In this document: one piece after another, positions 45,066 to 54,301 of the stretch
Numbering within the stretch: position 1 is the first letter of the stretch
How the letters are laid out: the number at the start of each line of letters is the position of its first letter
Source of the DNA: an uncultured SAR86 cluster bacterium
GTDB lineage: Bacteria; Pseudomonadota; Gammaproteobacteria; Magnimaribacterales; TMED112
Direction of reading: 5' to 3'
NCBI GenBank assembly: GCA_902585315.1
Contig: CACIDC010000003.1
Coordinates: 31,164-95,163, forward strand
Length of the DNA stretch: 64,000 nt
Translations under genes and position numbers: made by a program
The notes under the pieces: model-generated
The model's input: only the letters and a program-made list of their open reading frames with translations
Database searches by the model: none
What the model was told of the DNA's origin: nothing

Positions 45066-46694
45066 ATGGAAAGAGAATCAATGGATTATGACGTTGTCAT
45101 TATTGGCGGTGGTCCATCTGGTCTGGCAACAGCTATTAAGCTGGCACAAACCTTCAAAGAAAAAAATTTAGAGAAATCAATCTGCTTGCTTGAAAAAAGT
45201 GCAGAAATTGGTGGTCATATCCTCTCAGGTAACGTTTTTGAAACGACTGCACTTGATGAGCTAATTCCTGACTGGAAAGAGAAAGGTGCGCCATTAGACG
45301 TAAAAGTCAAAAGAGATGCAATTAAGTTTCTGATTAACGACAAATATAGTTTACCAGTACCATCTTTTGTTATGCCAACAATGCAGAACCACGGTAATTA
45401 TATTCTTAGCTTGGGCAACTTATGTAGATGGCTTGCAGAACAAGCAGAAGCGCTAGGAGTTGATATTTTTCCTGGATTTCCTGCTGCCGAGGTAATATTC
45501 AAGGACGACAAAGTTGCTGGCGTGATTACAGGTGATATGGGTGTGGATGCTGATGGTAATCCAAAAGACTCATTCCAACCAGGCATGGAAATAATTGCTA
45601 ACGAGGCAACAGTGTTTGCTGAAGGTTGCAGAGGACATCTTGGAAAACAACTCATTAAAAAATTTGAATTAGACAAAGGAAAAGATCCTCAACATTATGG
45701 TATTGGCTTCAAAGAAATTTGGGAAGTTGATAATGACCTTCATGAAGAAGGCTTAGTGATGCACACCAATGGTTGGCCTCTACCCGATGACACTCCTGGA
45801 GGGTCTTATATGTATCACACAGACAAGAAACAAATTTTATTGGGACTTGTTATACCTCTTGATTATAAAAACCCTTACTTGAGTCCTTACGATGAATTTC
45901 AGAAATGGAAATCACATCCAGCAATCAAAAAATACTTAAAGAATGGTAGAAGGATTTCTTATGGTGCTAGAGCCTTGATAAAAGGGGGATTACAGAGTTT
46001 GCCCAGCATGGAGTTTCCAGGTGGATATCTCATTGGTTGTAATGCTGGTACTATGAATTTTTCCAAGATTAAAGGATCTCATACAGCTATGAAATCTGGA
46101 ATTGAAGCTGCAAAGGTAATTGTCTCAAATATTGAAGGAGATACAAAAAGCTTAGATGAAGAAGTCAAAAAAAGCTGGTTGTACACAGAACTTTACAGAT
46201 CTAGAAACTTCAATCCCTTTTTCCATAAATTTGGGGGTTTAATAGGTGCTGCAATGAATGTAATAGATCAATTTATTTTTAGAGGCAATCTGCCCTTCAC
46301 ATTGAATCATCCCACCCCTGATCATGAATCGTTAAAATTTGCCAAAGATTGTAAGAAAATTGATTATCCTAAATATGACAACGAGATTACTTTCGACAAG
46401 CTAAGTTCAGTGTACCTATCAAATACTTATCATGAAGAAGAGCAACCCTGTCATCTGGTGCTAAAAGACCCGGACCTGCCAATAGCTAAAACCCTTGAAT
46501 TATATGATGAGCCTGCACAGAGATATTGTCCTGCTGGAGTTTATGAAATAGTTGAGGAAGATGGGAAGAAAAGATTTCAAATTAATTCTCAAAACTGCAT
46601 TCACTGTAAAACATGTGACATAAAAGAGCCATCGCAAAATATCAATTGGGTTTCACCAGAGGGTGGTGGTGGCCCTAATTACCCAAATATGTAG
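45066..46694 (+). CDS. Electron transfer flavoprotein-ubiquinone oxidoreductase
   Basis: Membrane-associated enzyme that passes electrons from reduced ETF to quinone. In 542 residues it has the FAD loop IIGGGPSG (12-19), a long middle part with the quinone-binding region, and the C-terminal ferredoxin-like domain with [4Fe-4S] ligands Cys488, Cys511, Cys514 and Cys517 (NCIHCKTCDIK). The ATG at 45066 is preferred over the in-frame TTG at 45054. It diverges from etfBA, giving a compact ETF module. Confidence 0.95.
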   Translation: MERESMDYDVVIIGGGPSGLATAIKLAQTFKEKNLEKSICLLEKSAEIGGHILSGNVFETTALDELIPDWKEKGAPLDVKVKRDAIKFLINDKYSLPVPSFVMPTMQNHGNYILSLGNLCRWLAEQAEALGVDIFPGFPAAEVIFKDDKVAGVITGDMGVDADGNPKDSFQPGMEIIANEATVFAEGCRGHLGKQLIKKFELDKGKDPQHYGIGFKEIWEVDNDLHEEGLVMHTNGWPLPDDTPGGSYMYHTDKKQILLGLVIPLDYKNPYLSPYDEFQKWKSHPAIKKYLKNGRRISYGARALIKGGLQSLPSMEFPGGYLIGCNAGTMNFSKIKGSHTAMKSGIEAAKVIVSNIEGDTKSLDEEVKKSWLYTELYRSRNFNPFFHKFGGLIGAAMNVIDQFIFRGNLPFTLNHPTPDHESLKFAKDCKKIDYPKYDNEITFDKLSSVYLSNTYHEEEQPCHLVLKDPDLPIAKTLELYDEPAQRYCPAGVYEIVEEDGKKRFQINSQNCIHCKTCDIKEPSQNINWVSPEGGGGPNYPNM

Positions 46695-46708
46695 TAATCT
46701 ATTACTAC
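46691..46708. repeat. Inverted repeat abutting the DUF885 start codon
   Basis: GTAGTAAT and ATTACTAC flank two bases at 46691-46708. The left arm contains the TAG stop of ETF-QO and the right arm ends one base before the ATG of the next gene. In RNA it would fold as a tight hairpin over the initiation region, so it may modulate translation of the downstream gene. Confidence 0.45.
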
Positions 46709-46709
46709 T

Positions 46710-48488
46710 ATGAAATTTGGACAATTATTAAGCGTCGTACTTATTGCTGGCATTGTAGGTATAGCAACTAATGTAGGTTATGAATACTTTACTACAGAGA
46801 AACCACATCCAGATCAGAAGAAATTTAAAGAATTTTTAGATAAAAATTGGCAAGATTCTTTAGAGAAAAGCCCGCTTTTTGCCTCGCTTTTAGGCGATAA
46901 ACGATATGACGAAAAAGTATCCAGTAACTCAATTGAAGATTTCTTTATCGAAAAAGAGTACGAAAGCTATGTTTTAGATGTCTTAAGTCAAATAGACCCC
47001 AATAATCTTAGTGAAGAAGACCAACTCAATTACCGACTGCTAAAGTCAGATTATGAAATTAGTTTGGAAGGTAGAGAATTTCCAGGTTATTACATGCGCT
47101 TAAATCAGAGAGGTGGCGTTCAGGATTACTATTTGTATGGAAACAGATTAAATTTTACCGATCTGCAAAGCTATAAGAATTGGTTTGAACGAGTGAAAGG
47201 TTACACTCAGAATGTAAGAAATTCACTTGAAATCAATAAAGAAGGTTTAGAGCTTGGATACACCCAACCTAAATTAGTAACTCGTGGTGTTTCAGCTCAA
47301 ATTGGAGCTATGCTCGAGAAAGACCTTGAAGATCATCCATACTTCAAGATCTTCAAAAATGTAGGTGATGTCGCATCTTCGGAGGATGCGCTTGCATTAC
47401 AGAATGAAGTCAAAGAATACATTCAAAATGTGTTAAATCCTACCTATCAAGAACTTTACGATTTCCTCGTTAATGAGTATTTACCAGAATCAAGAGATAC
47501 CATAGGAATCAGCGATGTACCAAATGGTAAAGAATGGTATGAGTATTTAGCTCGATATCACACAACCACAGACCTTACCCCGGACGAAATACATGAAATT
47601 GGTTTAAGAGAAGTCGCCAAGATTAGAGCTGAGATGGAAGGCATCATCGAGCAAGTTGGTTGGGAGGGAGATTTTAACTCCTTCTTACAATATTTAAGAA
47701 CAGATCCAAGGTTCTACTATGAGACTGGCGAAGAGCTTTTACAAGCTTACAGGGCAATGTCTAAAGAAATTGACGCTTACATGCCTACTCTTTTTAATAA
47801 ACTCCCTAGAGCACCTTATGGCGTAATTCCAATTCCTATGGAATCAGCACCATTTACTACAACCGCATATTACAACGCACCAAGTAAAGGCAGACCGGGA
47901 TATTACTATGCCAACTTATATATGCCTGAAGTTAGACCGAAATATGAAATTCCAGTGCTATCTGTGCATGAAGCAGTACCTGGGCACCACCATCAAATTT
48001 CATTAGCTCAGGAAATGGAAAATGTTCCAAATTTTCGAAAATATCTCAGCATTACAGCTTTTGTGGAGGGTTGGGGGCTTTATAGTGAACAGCTTGGAGA
48101 AAGTATGGGCATATACGACGATCCATACGATAAGTTTGGTCAATTAACATACGATATGTGGAGAGCGGTACGATTGGTTGTAGATACTGGTATGCATTAT
48201 AAAAACTGGTCTAGAGAAGATGCTGTCAATCTCTTCTTAGAAAATACTGCTAAAACCGAACAAGATATTAATAATGAGGTCGATAGATACATTGCCTGGC
48301 CTGGCCAAGCTCTAGCCTACAAAATTGGACAACTCAAAATAATGGAATTAAGAGATCAATCTAAAGAAGCTTTAGGAGACGATTTTGACATCAAAGATTT
48401 TCATGACCATATTCTCAGTTTTGGCTCAATCCCTTTAAACATTCTTGAAGAAAAGGTTGACGAGTTTATTGAAGCAAAAAGCAAATGA
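46710..48488 (+). CDS. DUF885 family protein (putative metallopeptidase-like)
   Basis: A 592-residue protein with an N-terminal hydrophobic anchor or signal (residues 5-24) and the DUF885 hallmark HEAVPGHHHQ starting at His420, which resembles the HExxH zinc site of peptidases. Other family text: PESRDTIGISDVPNGKEWYEYL, DPRFYYETGEELL and FVEGWGLYSEQLGESMG. Its substrate is unknown; periplasmic peptide or ester hydrolysis is plausible. It sits 15 bases after ETF-QO and overlaps the next small gene by 4 nt. Confidence 0.9.
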   Translation: MKFGQLLSVVLIAGIVGIATNVGYEYFTTEKPHPDQKKFKEFLDKNWQDSLEKSPLFASLLGDKRYDEKVSSNSIEDFFIEKEYESYVLDVLSQIDPNNLSEEDQLNYRLLKSDYEISLEGREFPGYYMRLNQRGGVQDYYLYGNRLNFTDLQSYKNWFERVKGYTQNVRNSLEINKEGLELGYTQPKLVTRGVSAQIGAMLEKDLEDHPYFKIFKNVGDVASSEDALALQNEVKEYIQNVLNPTYQELYDFLVNEYLPESRDTIGISDVPNGKEWYEYLARYHTTTDLTPDEIHEIGLREVAKIRAEMEGIIEQVGWEGDFNSFLQYLRTDPRFYYETGEELLQAYRAMSKEIDAYMPTLFNKLPRAPYGVIPIPMESAPFTTTAYYNAPSKGRPGYYYANLYMPEVRPKYEIPVLSVHEAVPGHHHQISLAQEMENVPNFRKYLSITAFVEGWGLYSEQLGESMGIYDDPYDKFGQLTYDMWRAVRLVVDTGMHYKNWSREDAVNLFLENTAKTEQDINNEVDRYIAWPGQALAYKIGQLKIMELRDQSKEALGDDFDIKDFHDHILSFGSIPLNILEEKVDEFIEAKSK

Positions 48489-48760
48489 GACTAATTTTAT
48501 TGCTTTTACCCTTAAGTTTCTTCACGAAAGCTGACATGGACAACGTGTGCTATGTTGATGAAAACAATGCACCTTATGAATTTATTGCTGAAAACTGCCA
48601 AAGAAATAACGTCATAGTTTACACATCGACACCATACGAAAATCAAATCTTTTATATTTCAGATTTTTGTAGGTTTGATAGAAATGTTGTGAGAGATAAA
48701 ACTTCTTTCACTTGTGTACTATATGATAAAAAACCTCGTAGCCACATTCATTCTAATTAA
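48485..48760 (+). CDS. Small secreted cysteine-containing protein, unknown
   Basis: A 91-residue protein with a signal peptide (RLILLLLPLSFFTKA) and four cysteines in the mature part (NVCYVD, ENCQRN, DFCRFD, FTCVLY), which could form two disulfides. It starts inside the DUF885 stop (ATGA), so it is translationally coupled to it. No family is recognised. It ends convergently with the DUF1285 gene, overlapping by 4 nt. Confidence 0.6.
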   Translation: MRLILLLLPLSFFTKADMDNVCYVDENNAPYEFIAENCQRNNVIVYTSTPYENQIFYISDFCRFDRNVVRDKTSFTCVLYDKKPRSHIHSN

Positions 48761-49263
48761 TTCAAGTAAAAATATTTACCGTCTGATTCAAGATACATTG
48801 ACATTCCGTCTTGCTTAGATTCAGCGATAATCTTGTAGAAAACATTTCTACTCAATAAACCATAGATTTGGTTTTTAAGCTTAAGTTTTGGATATGGCTG
48901 GTTGTCTATCATCTCAACGGTTAACTCATTCTCTGAGCTCAATTTAACCCACTCCTCGGTATTAGTTTGAAAGAAGTAATCATTATCTTCTCGTTTGTAA
49001 TCAATTATGGAAAATATCTCTTTTTCTACCTTAATAGGAATTTTTTCAACGGGTGTAACCGCGTAATATTGTCCATTCTCATATTTAACCAATTTTGAGA
49101 AAAGTTTGACCATTGCAGGCCTGTCAATTTTTGAGCCATTGAAAAACCAGTTAGCATCTGAATCTATACTAAACTTAACCCCCTCACAAATTTTTGGATT
49201 CCAATCATCAATTGGATAGTCATCAAGTGTTAAGATACTTTTTTCTAATTCTCTCAAGTCCAT
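48757..49263 (-). CDS. DUF1285 family protein
   Basis: A 168-residue protein matching DUF1285: a D-W-N-P opening (IDDWNPKICEG), FSIDSDANWFFNGSKIDRPAMVKLFSKLV, and YYAVTPVEKIPIKVE. These small proteins have a known fold but no firm function. It is the last gene of the envelope run and overlaps the LysE gene by 10 nt. Confidence 0.85.
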   Translation of the reverse strand: MDLRELEKSILTLDDYPIDDWNPKICEGVKFSIDSDANWFFNGSKIDRPAMVKLFSKLVKYENGQYYAVTPVEKIPIKVEKEIFSIIDYKREDNDYFFQTNTEEWVKLSSENELTVEMIDNQPYPKLKLKNQIYGLLSRNVFYKIIAESKQDGMSMYLESDGKYFYLN

Positions 49264-49874
49264 ACGTAAACTCCTAAACCAAACCCTATAGCTATTAGAA
49301 AGCAGGAAGATATTTTTGATATTGCTCTTTGCACGGAATGATTTAATAATGACTTAAAACCTCTGTTAAGAATAAAGCTCAAGACCACAAACCAAATTCC
49401 TGTGGCAATAAAAAAATATATAGAAATACTAAGTTGAAAAAAGGTTGAGGTATTAAGTACTACACCACTGAATAATGAAACAAAAAAGATAAAAGCCTTT
49501 ACATTAAAAATATTTACCATTAAGCCACCAGTAAAACTTTGCCAGACGTTAATTTTTTGTTTTTCTTTAATTGCTAAATCCCTAATTTCAGGATCGGCAA
49601 ATATTCCACCGACACCTAGATAAATGAGGTACCCTGCTCCAACTGTACCTATTATGGTGTAAAGACTAGGTATTTTTTGGTAGAGGAAATCCAAGCCTAC
49701 TATGGCGAATAAACAATGGAGAAAGACTCCAAAGCCAATGCCAATTGATGAAATAACTGAACTTCTTAAACCCTTCTCAAAGCTACTTTTTATTATGTAG
49801 AAGAAGTCAGGACCAGGTGAAGTAACGGCCACTAAATGAGCAAATGCCAGCGATAAGAATAATGAAATATTCAT
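49254..49874 (-). CDS. LysE/RhtB-family exporter
   Basis: A 206-residue inner-membrane protein with five to six hydrophobic segments and the family opening LVAVTSPGPDFFYIIKSSFEKGLRSS, in which the PGP motif is diagnostic. Members export amino acids such as lysine, threonine or homoserine. The substrate here is unknown. It is squeezed between murB (4-nt overlap) and DUF1285 (10-nt overlap). Confidence 0.9.
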   Translation of the reverse strand: MNISLFLSLAFAHLVAVTSPGPDFFYIIKSSFEKGLRSSVISSIGIGFGVFLHCLFAIVGLDFLYQKIPSLYTIIGTVGAGYLIYLGVGGIFADPEIRDLAIKEKQKINVWQSFTGGLMVNIFNVKAFIFFVSLFSGVVLNTSTFFQLSISIYFFIATGIWFVVLSFILNRGFKSLLNHSVQRAISKISSCFLIAIGFGLGVYVWT

Positions 49875-50845
49875 AAATATATTGGTTCACGTTCAAGCTC
49901 AACACCATAATGTTCCAACACCATATTTCTCAAAATATCTTCAACGTACTTGATATCTTTAGCTGCTGCTATACCGGTGCTTGTAAGAACTAAAGCATGT
50001 TTAGTCGATAAACCTACATTTCTAATTTTCATTCCTTTTAGAGATAATCTATCAAGCATCTCACCAGCTGAGAACTTTATCATTTCATTAGGCATTTCAT
50101 AATGCTTGAGATCTTTAAGTTTATGATTGCTATTGCACTCTACTTTGGCCATTATTGGATTTTTAAAAAAGCTTCCCAGATTTGGAAAATCCAAAGGATT
50201 AGGAATTTTAGTATTCCTAATTGCTCTTATTCCATCAATCATGTCTGAAGCTTTCCTGTAAGTTTTATCTTGAATGCTTTCATGGTTTAAGACTGGATTA
50301 AATTCTTTTTGAAGTTTCAATCCTATGGCGGTTACTATCAAATCTGTGTCTTCTTGAAATACGCTTTTTCGGTAAGCAAAATCACAGTTTTCATTTCTGA
50401 TCTTCCTAGTAATTTTGAGATTTGTATCAAAACACTCTACATATTCAATAAGATCTGAAATTTCTACACCGTATGCCCCAATATTTTGAATTGGTGCAGC
50501 GCCAACTGTACCTGGTATCCCTGCAAGATTTTCTAGCCCATGGAGATTTTTGCTGCAACAGAAATCTATTAAATCATCCCATATTACTGCAGCACCAACT
50601 TCGAGTTTTGCTACGTCGCCTTCCTCTAAAAATTTGAAATTATTATTGGTTGACTTAATAACAATATTTGAAAAGTGTCTTGGAAAAATTGTGTTTGTTC
50701 CAGATCCAATTACCTGTATCTTTTTTTCGATCGTTTCAGCGTGCTTCAGAATTTTGTGGAGATCTTTCTCACATTCAAATAAGAAAAATTCTGATGCTTC
50801 AGATTTTAAATTTAAGCCATTATTTTTAGTCAAATCCATGATCAA
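49871..50845 (-). CDS. murB: UDP-N-acetylenolpyruvoylglucosamine reductase
   Basis: MurB reduces UDP-GlcNAc-enolpyruvate to UDP-MurNAc with FAD and NADPH. The 324-residue protein shows the FAD-binding text GSGTNTIFP, LAGIPGTVGAAPIQNIGAYGVE, the DFAYRKSVF segment of the E. coli type, and LGSFFKNP with the catalytic serine. The end HYGVELEREPIYL is typical. It overlaps kdsB and lysE by 4 nt each. Confidence 0.95.
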   Translation of the reverse strand: MIMDLTKNNGLNLKSEASEFFLFECEKDLHKILKHAETIEKKIQVIGSGTNTIFPRHFSNIVIKSTNNNFKFLEEGDVAKLEVGAAVIWDDLIDFCCSKNLHGLENLAGIPGTVGAAPIQNIGAYGVEISDLIEYVECFDTNLKITRKIRNENCDFAYRKSVFQEDTDLIVTAIGLKLQKEFNPVLNHESIQDKTYRKASDMIDGIRAIRNTKIPNPLDFPNLGSFFKNPIMAKVECNSNHKLKDLKHYEMPNEMIKFSAGEMLDRLSLKGMKIRNVGLSTKHALVLTSTGIAAAKDIKYVEDILRNMVLEHYGVELEREPIYL

Positions 50846-51561
50846 TTAAATTTGTGATGTTTTCTTAATTTTTTTAAGTCTTCTTCTGTATCAATGCCCC
50901 ATGAATCTTTAACTTCAAGCTCAAGAACATTTATTGGAAAACCGTTATCAATTGCTCTGAGCTGTTCTAATTTTAGTTCTTGCTCATTGGCTGTTTGAGG
51001 CATTTTTGCAAAATGATTCAAGAATCCTGCTGTGAAGGCATAAACACCAATGTGATGCAAAATTTTGCCATTTCCATCTGAGTTATTGGGGCTTGTTCTA
51101 TAAAAGTCTAGACCCTTATTTCCATCAACTAAAACTTTCACTTTATTACTGTCATTAAAATCGTCATCGTGGCTGAAAGTCTTCGCTAAAGTCCCATAAT
51201 CAAAACGATTATCTATCATAAAAGAACCTAGTTTATTTATTGCTTCAACTTCAATCAGGGGCTCATCACCTTGAACATTAATAATTAATTTTTCATCACT
51301 TAATTTTAGTTCTTCAACGTACTCTTGGATTCGATCAGTACCTGAATTATGTTCTTTTTTTGATTTAAAAATAGAGCCTCCCAAATTATTTATTAACTCG
51401 AATATTTCATCAGAATCAGTAACAACAACTACTTCTTCTGCATCAGTTTTTAAACATGCCTCCCAGGTCATTTGAATTATGGTTTTATAGTCTACTTTCT
51501 CAAGCAATTTTCTTTTTAATCTTTGTGAGTTTAGTCTTGCTGGAATTAGAATTTTATACAT
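50842..51561 (-). CDS. kdsB: 3-deoxy-manno-octulosonate cytidylyltransferase
   Basis: KdsB activates Kdo as CMP-Kdo for lipid A core synthesis. In 239 residues: IPARLNSQRLKRKLLEKV (CTP loop), VVVVTDSDEI, SGTDRIQEYV, INVQGDEPLIE (metal site), and GVYAFTAGFLNHF. It overlaps the MsbA-LpxK fusion by 8 nt and murB by 4 nt; the msbA-lpxK-kdsB order follows E. coli. Confidence 0.95.
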   Translation of the reverse strand: MYKILIPARLNSQRLKRKLLEKVDYKTIIQMTWEACLKTDAEEVVVVTDSDEIFELINNLGGSIFKSKKEHNSGTDRIQEYVEELKLSDEKLIINVQGDEPLIEVEAINKLGSFMIDNRFDYGTLAKTFSHDDDFNDSNKVKVLVDGNKGLDFYRTSPNNSDGNGKILHHIGVYAFTAGFLNHFAKMPQTANEQELKLEQLRAIDNGFPINVLELEVKDSWGIDTEEDLKKLRKHHKFN

Positions 51562-54301
51562 GCTTTTTTTCTAACTTTTCAGTAATTAGCTTGCTTATAT
51601 TAGTATTAAGTTTCACACCCATTTTTATGTACCAAACATTTTTTTCCGTAAACTTTTCTCCCATTCTAGCTGCATCTTTCTCTGTGGTAAGTATGGGTCT
51701 TTCGAAATCAAACTTCAGATCTTTCTCACTAAAATAATGATGATCTGGGAACAGCCTATAATCAAAGTTTATTTTCAAATTATTCAGTGTTCTTAAGAAT
51801 CTATTAGGATTTGCGATACCACAGATTACATTAGCAGTGCGACCAAATGGATACTCATCTATTTGATATGTGTCTCCTGTTTGAAGATTCACCCATGATT
51901 CAGGTTCTAATTCAAAGAAATTATCATTTGTTTCTCTTCTTCCGCTGTAGATAAACAGATCAACTTTTTTAGCTTTCCATATATTGTCTCTTAATGGGCC
52001 AGCAGGCAAAAATAATTGATTACCAAAATTACGATTTGCATCTTCTACTATAATCTCGAAATCCCTTCTGAGAGAGGTATGTTGCAAACCATCATCTGAT
52101 ATCACTATATTGCAATCTGTATTTCGCTCTAAATAAGAAAGGGCCCTTGATCTGTCCCTATCAACAACGACATTAAAACCTCTATTAAAATGAAAAATTG
52201 CTTCATCGCCGACTTCTTTTGCTGTTGTATTATCATTTACAAGCTTTGTGCCTGTGAAACTGCCTTTATAACCTCTTAAGATTATTCCTGGTTTAAAACC
52301 AAGATTTTTAAGGTCTAGAGCAATTTGGCTAACAAGAGGTGTCTTACCATTACCGCCTACAGTCACATTACCTACAACTACCACAGGTACCTCACCTTCA
52401 TTGGAAGCTTTAGGTATAAAAAATATATTTTTAAATGTACTAACAGACCAATAGACAAAGCTCAGTGGGGTTAATGCGATATTTCCGAAATTAAATTCAT
52501 CCCAAAAGCTTTTCTTTTCGTTGATTAGGGTTGGTACAAAATCTTTCTCAAGATCAATAGTTTTACTATCTTCTATTAGTTCTGGTTTGCCCTGAAGTAA
52601 GTTGTAGAGACCCTCCTCTTTGATCAATTCATTATGAGTACCACTTTGAGTTATTATTCCATTTTCTAGGACACAAATTTGATCAGCTTTTTCAACTGTA
52701 CTCAGTCTATGTGCGATGATAAAAGTAGTTTTATCCTTTGAAGCTTTTTCAATTGCTGATTGAATCTCTTTTTCAGATTCATTGTCTAACGCTGAAGTTG
52801 CTTCATCAAAGATTAATATAGAGGATTTCTTAAGCAAGGCTCTTGCTATTGCAACTCTCTGCTTCTCACCACCGGATAATGATGCTCCTTTGTCTCCAAT
52901 AATTGTGTTGAAACCATCTGGTAAACTCATAATAAATTCATAAGCATTTGCCTCTCTAGCAACTTGAAAAACCTCGGAATCTGAAACTTCACCTAAACCA
53001 TAAGCAATGTTATTTCTGACCGTATCATTAAATAAAGTTGGATCTTGAGAAACATAAGAAATTGAGTTTCTTAAATCGGTTAATTTAACTTTTCTAATGT
53101 CATACCCATCAATAGTAATTTTACCTTCATAGTCGTCATAAAACCTGTTCAAAAGATTTACTATTGTAGATTTTCCGCTGCCTGATTTTCCTACTAGAGC
53201 AACAGTTTCTCCTTTAGAAGCTTTAATAGATATGTTGTTTAAAACTGGCTCTGAATCGTGCGAGTAAGAGAAAGAGACATTATCAATTTGAACTTCTCCA
53301 TCAAGAGTTTTATTTAAATCTAAGCCCTCGTTATATTTTTCGGGAGAATTGTCGATTGCTTTAAAAATGTCTTCTGCAGCAGCAAGCCCTCTTTGAATAA
53401 TTCCATTCAAATTTGAAAGTTGTCTAATTGGCCTAGCCATAAGTCCTGCGGCTGTGAAAAAAGCTACGAATGACTCTGAGGGTAAATTCAATTCATCAAG
53501 GTTTGTTAAAGCTAAATAGCTCATGGCTGCAAGAGCAAATGCCACAAAAACTTGAATTAGTGGAGTTGCAATATTTCCAGTGCTTTCCATCTTTAAATTT
53601 TGTTTCAGATTTTCATCATTAGCTTTTTGAAACCTTTCTTTCTCGCCACTTTCATTATTGAAAGATTTTATTTCTCTAGCTCCAGAAGCAATCTCATTAC
53701 TTACTTGTGTTACCACTCCCATAACATCTTGAATTTTTTTAGCTACTCTTCTAAGCCTTTTGCCAGCGATTGAGACAATTAACCCTATGAGTGGAGCTAT
53801 TATTAAAATTACTAGAGTTAGTTTCCAACTCAAATAAAGGAGATAAATGAATAAACCTACCAGTAAAAAACCTTCTTTGAAAAAAATTTTTAGTGCATCC
53901 GTTGCAGCACCTGTGATTTGGTTGGTTGTGAATATAATTCGATTCACTATTTCGCCTTTTGAAGCTTGATCAAAGAAACTTATAGGCTGATATAAAAGAC
54001 TAGAAATTAAGTCTTCTCTGAGGCTGTGGACGACTTTCTGGCCTATGTTAGCCATGAAATAATTTCCAACATAAAAGCCAATGCCTCTAACGATAGAGAT
54101 AAATGCCAGAAAAATCGCTAGATTTGCAGGATTTAAGGGATTTTCATTATTTTCGTTGATATATGAAATTACTTGTTTAAGCCACTCTACTGCTGAAATA
54201 TCAGCGGCAGAAAATAGAAAAAAACCAAAAATACTTAGAGAAAATAAACCCTTGTATTTAAAGGTGTATCCAAGCAGCCTTGTATAGAGAGATTTATTCA
54301 T
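51554..54301 (-). CDS. MsbA-LpxK fusion: lipid A flippase joined to tetraacyldisaccharide 4'-kinase
   Basis: One uninterrupted 915-residue frame. Residues 1 to about 572 are a complete MsbA: six membrane helices to about residue 310, then an ATPase domain with Walker A GKSGSGKST (371-379), signature LSGGE (475-479) and Walker B ILIFDE (495-500). Residues about 597-915 are a complete LpxK: hydrophobic start (TPLSFVYWSV), P-loop GGNGKT (649-654), DDGLQH (736-741) and LTTEKD (871-876). LpxK phosphorylates the lipid A precursor at the inner membrane; MsbA flips core-lipid A. In E. coli they are adjacent separate genes. No internal ATG with a ribosome site is evident at the junction (near 52510-52580). 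It overlaps lolD by 4 nt and kdsB by 8 nt. Confidence 0.92.
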   Translation of the reverse strand: MNKSLYTRLLGYTFKYKGLFSLSIFGFFLFSAADISAVEWLKQVISYINENNENPLNPANLAIFLAFISIVRGIGFYVGNYFMANIGQKVVHSLREDLISSLLYQPISFFDQASKGEIVNRIIFTTNQITGAATDALKIFFKEGFLLVGLFIYLLYLSWKLTLVILIIAPLIGLIVSIAGKRLRRVAKKIQDVMGVVTQVSNEIASGAREIKSFNNESGEKERFQKANDENLKQNLKMESTGNIATPLIQVFVAFALAAMSYLALTNLDELNLPSESFVAFFTAAGLMARPIRQLSNLNGIIQRGLAAAEDIFKAIDNSPEKYNEGLDLNKTLDGEVQIDNVSFSYSHDSEPVLNNISIKASKGETVALVGKSGSGKSTIVNLLNRFYDDYEGKITIDGYDIRKVKLTDLRNSISYVSQDPTLFNDTVRNNIAYGLGEVSDSEVFQVAREANAYEFIMSLPDGFNTIIGDKGASLSGGEKQRVAIARALLKKSSILIFDEATSALDNESEKEIQSAIEKASKDKTTFIIAHRLSTVEKADQICVLENGIITQSGTHNELIKEEGLYNLLQGKPELIEDSKTIDLEKDFVPTLINEKKSFWDEFNFGNIALTPLSFVYWSVSTFKNIFFIPKASNEGEVPVVVVGNVTVGGNGKTPLVSQIALDLKNLGFKPGIILRGYKGSFTGTKLVNDNTTAKEVGDEAIFHFNRGFNVVVDRDRSRALSYLERNTDCNIVISDDGLQHTSLRRDFEIIVEDANRNFGNQLFLPAGPLRDNIWKAKKVDLFIYSGRRETNDNFFELEPESWVNLQTGDTYQIDEYPFGRTANVICGIANPNRFLRTLNNLKINFDYRLFPDHHYFSEKDLKFDFERPILTTEKDAARMGEKFTEKNVWYIKMGVKLNTNISKLITEKLEKKHV

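Noticed and set aside
51554..54301. MsbA-LpxK joined by a sequencing frameshift
   Set aside because: The frame is continuous through the junction with sensible linker sequence and both domains complete in the same frame; a shift error would normally truncate one side.
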